Assembly (NCBI GenBank): GCA_028275075.1
Contig: JAQCNK010000035.1
Span: forward strand, 1-7,733
Source: Haloarcula sp.
GTDB lineage: Archaea > Halobacteriota > Halobacteria > Halobacteriales > Haloarculaceae
Direction of reading: 5' to 3'
DNA: 7,733 bases
Position numbers and translations under genes: made by a program. The notes below the pieces were generated by a model, which had not been told where the DNA came from, did not search any database, and saw only the letters and a list, made by a program, of their open reading frames with translations. Shown here piece after piece: positions 6,834 to 7,733 of this stretch. Within the stretch, counting starts at the first letter, position 1. Each line of letters opens with the position of its first letter.

Positions 6834-7157
6834 GTGACCCGAAGCGACGCCGACCGAGACGAGTACGCGGACTGGGAGCCGCCTCGCGGCTCCGACGAGG
6901 CGGTCAACGGAGACGCTCCGACCGACGCCGACGAACTCACCCCCGCGGCGCTGCGCGAGCCGCTGGCGCGCGACCGGCTCCGTGACCGACTCGGCGTCAC
7001 GCCACGACAGTGGTACGTCATCGAAACGTTCCTGCTCGTCGCTCCGTACCCGGTATTCGTTCTGGTGTATGTCACGCTCGAGGTCAACGAGACGGCCTTT
7101 CTGGCGGTCACCCTCGTCTACTCGCTCGCCGCGACGTACGTCGGACTGCTTTCTTGA
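6834..7157 (+). CDS. Small acidic protein with two predicted membrane helices, unknown function
   Basis: The gene encodes 107 aa starting at GTG 6834, the only usable start: an in-frame stop lies at 6828-6830 and there is no Met anywhere in the chain. Residues 1-58 are hydrophilic, rich in Asp/Glu/Arg and probably disordered, with a short amphipathic part (PAALREPLARDRLRDRLG, 37-54). Residues about 61-82 and 86-106 are hydrophobic helices separated by a short EVNE loop, giving a hairpin in the membrane with the charged N-terminal domain probably cytoplasmic. No signal peptide or known motif was recognised. Composition and third-position bias look haloarchaeal and genuine. The start overlaps the stop of an Arg-rich 57-codon frame (6664-6837) as GTGA, which may be coincidence. 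The following gene begins 70 bases later with its own TATA-like box. Confidence 0.75.
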   Translation: MTRSDADRDEYADWEPPRGSDEAVNGDAPTDADELTPAALREPLARDRLRDRLGVTPRQWYVIETFLLVAPYPVFVLVYVTLEVNETAFLAVTLVYSLAATYVGLLS

Positions 7158-7195
7158 CGGCGTTGCCGCCGATACCCTCACTTAGACGGTGGCAC

Positions 7196-7201
7196 ACTTT
7201 A
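7196..7201 (+). promoter_or_regulatory. TATA-like box for the deacylase-like gene
   Basis: CTTTAC (core TTTA at 7198-7201) is the A/T-rich patch in an otherwise GC-rich gap and is centred about 28-29 bases before the ATG at 7228. This spacing fits a leaderless archaeal transcript, and no Shine-Dalgarno sequence is seen before that ATG. The match to a TATA consensus is weak. Confidence 0.4.
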
Positions 7202-7227
7202 CCCGCCGGTGCTCGTTGGACCGACCG

Positions 7228-7733
7228 ATGAGCTACGAGTACGTGCTTCAAAACGGCCGAATCGTGGACGGCACCGGCTCCCCGTGGCACCGCGGCGATG
7301 TCGCGATCGCCGACGGCCGGATCGCCGCGGTCGGCGCGGTCGAGGCGGACGGGGCCGTCGAGGTCGACCTCGACGGCGACGTCGTCGCGCCGGGATTCAT
7401 CGACATCCACACCCACTCGGATTTCACCCTGCCGGCGAACCGGGACGCCCACAGCAAAGTCAGACAGGGCGTGACACTCGAGATCGTCGGCAACTGTGGG
7501 ACAAGCGCGGCGCCGCGATACGGCTCCGCGTCCCGCTCTGTCGACGACTGGTTCGCGAGCAGGGGGCTCGACGACGCGGTCGACCCCACGGCGTGGGAGT
7601 CGATGGCCGGCTACCTCGAGTACCTCGCGTCGGACGGCGTCTCGCTCAACGTCGGGTCGCTCGTCGGACACGGCAACGTCCGCGCGGCCGTCGTCGGCTA
7701 CGAGGACCGTGCTCCCTCGCCCGACGAACTCGA
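7228..7733 (+). CDS. N-acyl-D-amino-acid deacylase (D-aminoacylase)-like amidohydrolase, N-terminal part
   Basis: This metal-dependent hydrolase belongs to the amidohydrolase superfamily. Characterised relatives remove the acyl group from N-acyl-D-amino acids in the cytoplasm. The visible 168 residues cover about one third of the family's usual 480-540. The N-terminal small beta domain contains NGRIVDGTGSPWHRGDVAI (9-27) and DGRIAAVG (29-36), then VVAPGFIDIHTHSD (52-65) with the metal-binding His61-X-His63. HSKVRQGVT (75-83) and VGNCGTSAAP (87-96) follow. Cys90 in GNCG corresponds to the zinc-ligand Cys of D-aminoacylases, separating this gene from hydantoinases and dihydroorotases. The gene starts at ATG 7228 and runs off the right edge, so the later His and Asp ligands cannot be checked. 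D-specificity is not established; some relatives have been assigned other substrates. It lies divergent from the importer operon, with two genes between. Confidence 0.88.
   Translation, partial: MSYEYVLQNGRIVDGTGSPWHRGDVAIADGRIAAVGAVEADGAVEVDLDGDVVAPGFIDIHTHSDFTLPANRDAHSKVRQGVTLEIVGNCGTSAAPRYGSASRSVDDWFASRGLDDAVDPTAWESMAGYLEYLASDGVSLNVGSLVGHGNVRAAVVGYEDRAPSPDEL

Noticed and set aside
6738..7181. 147-codon minus-strand frame opposite the small membrane protein
   Set aside because: The plus strand gives a coherent acidic protein with two hydrophobic helices. The minus product is Arg/Val/Ser-rich with no recognisable features.
7108..7671. 187-codon minus-strand frame opposite the deacylase-like gene
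   Set aside because: The plus strand contains clear amidohydrolase motifs (HTH, GNCG). The antisense frame is a composition shadow.

Overview
The window reads as haloarchaeal chromosome (class Halobacteria). The genes are GC-rich with strong G/C bias at third codon positions. The predicted proteins are acidic, the secreted protein carries a twin-arginine lipoprotein signal, and A/T-rich TATA-like boxes lie about 27-32 bases before start codons, as expected for archaeal leaderless or short-leader mRNAs. No RNA gene, insertion sequence or CRISPR array was seen.

Positions 1-5882 (minus strand) hold a complete-looking oligopeptide/dipeptide-type ABC importer operon in classic order. From right to left these are a lipid-anchored solute-binding protein, a DppB-like permease, a DppC-like permease, a DppD-like ATPase and a DppF-like ATPase whose end runs off the left edge. 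Spacing is very tight: 51, 1 and 1 nt, then an 8-nt overlap. A TATA-like box 29-34 bases before the binding-protein start is the only clear promoter for the operon. The set would capture a solute outside the cell and import it with ATP.

The most striking observation is inside the binding protein. The segment that normally forms the C-terminal half of a SBP_bac_5 protein lies at the N-terminus, directly after the signal peptide and Gly-rich linker. The segment that normally begins the protein follows it, and the protein stops where the C-terminal half should have started. This looks like a natural circular permutation in one uninterrupted reading frame. An Asp that pairs with the peptide amino group in classic DppA/OppA appears as Asn here, so the substrate may not be an ordinary peptide.

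Positions 5883-6076 hold the operon promoter region and a 14-bp perfect palindrome. Positions 6077-6583 (minus) encode an acidic coiled-coil protein of unknown function. Positions 6584-6833 are ambiguous: a start-less minus-strand frame with convincing coding character ends just before the coiled-coil gene, and an Arg-rich plus-strand frame overlaps it. Positions 6834-7157 (plus) encode a small acidic protein with two predicted membrane helices. From 7228 (plus) to the right edge is the N-terminal third of an N-acyl-D-amino-acid deacylase-like amidohydrolase with its own TATA-like box. A deacylase about 1.3 kb from the importer hints at, but does not prove, use of N-acyl amino acids or peptide fragments.
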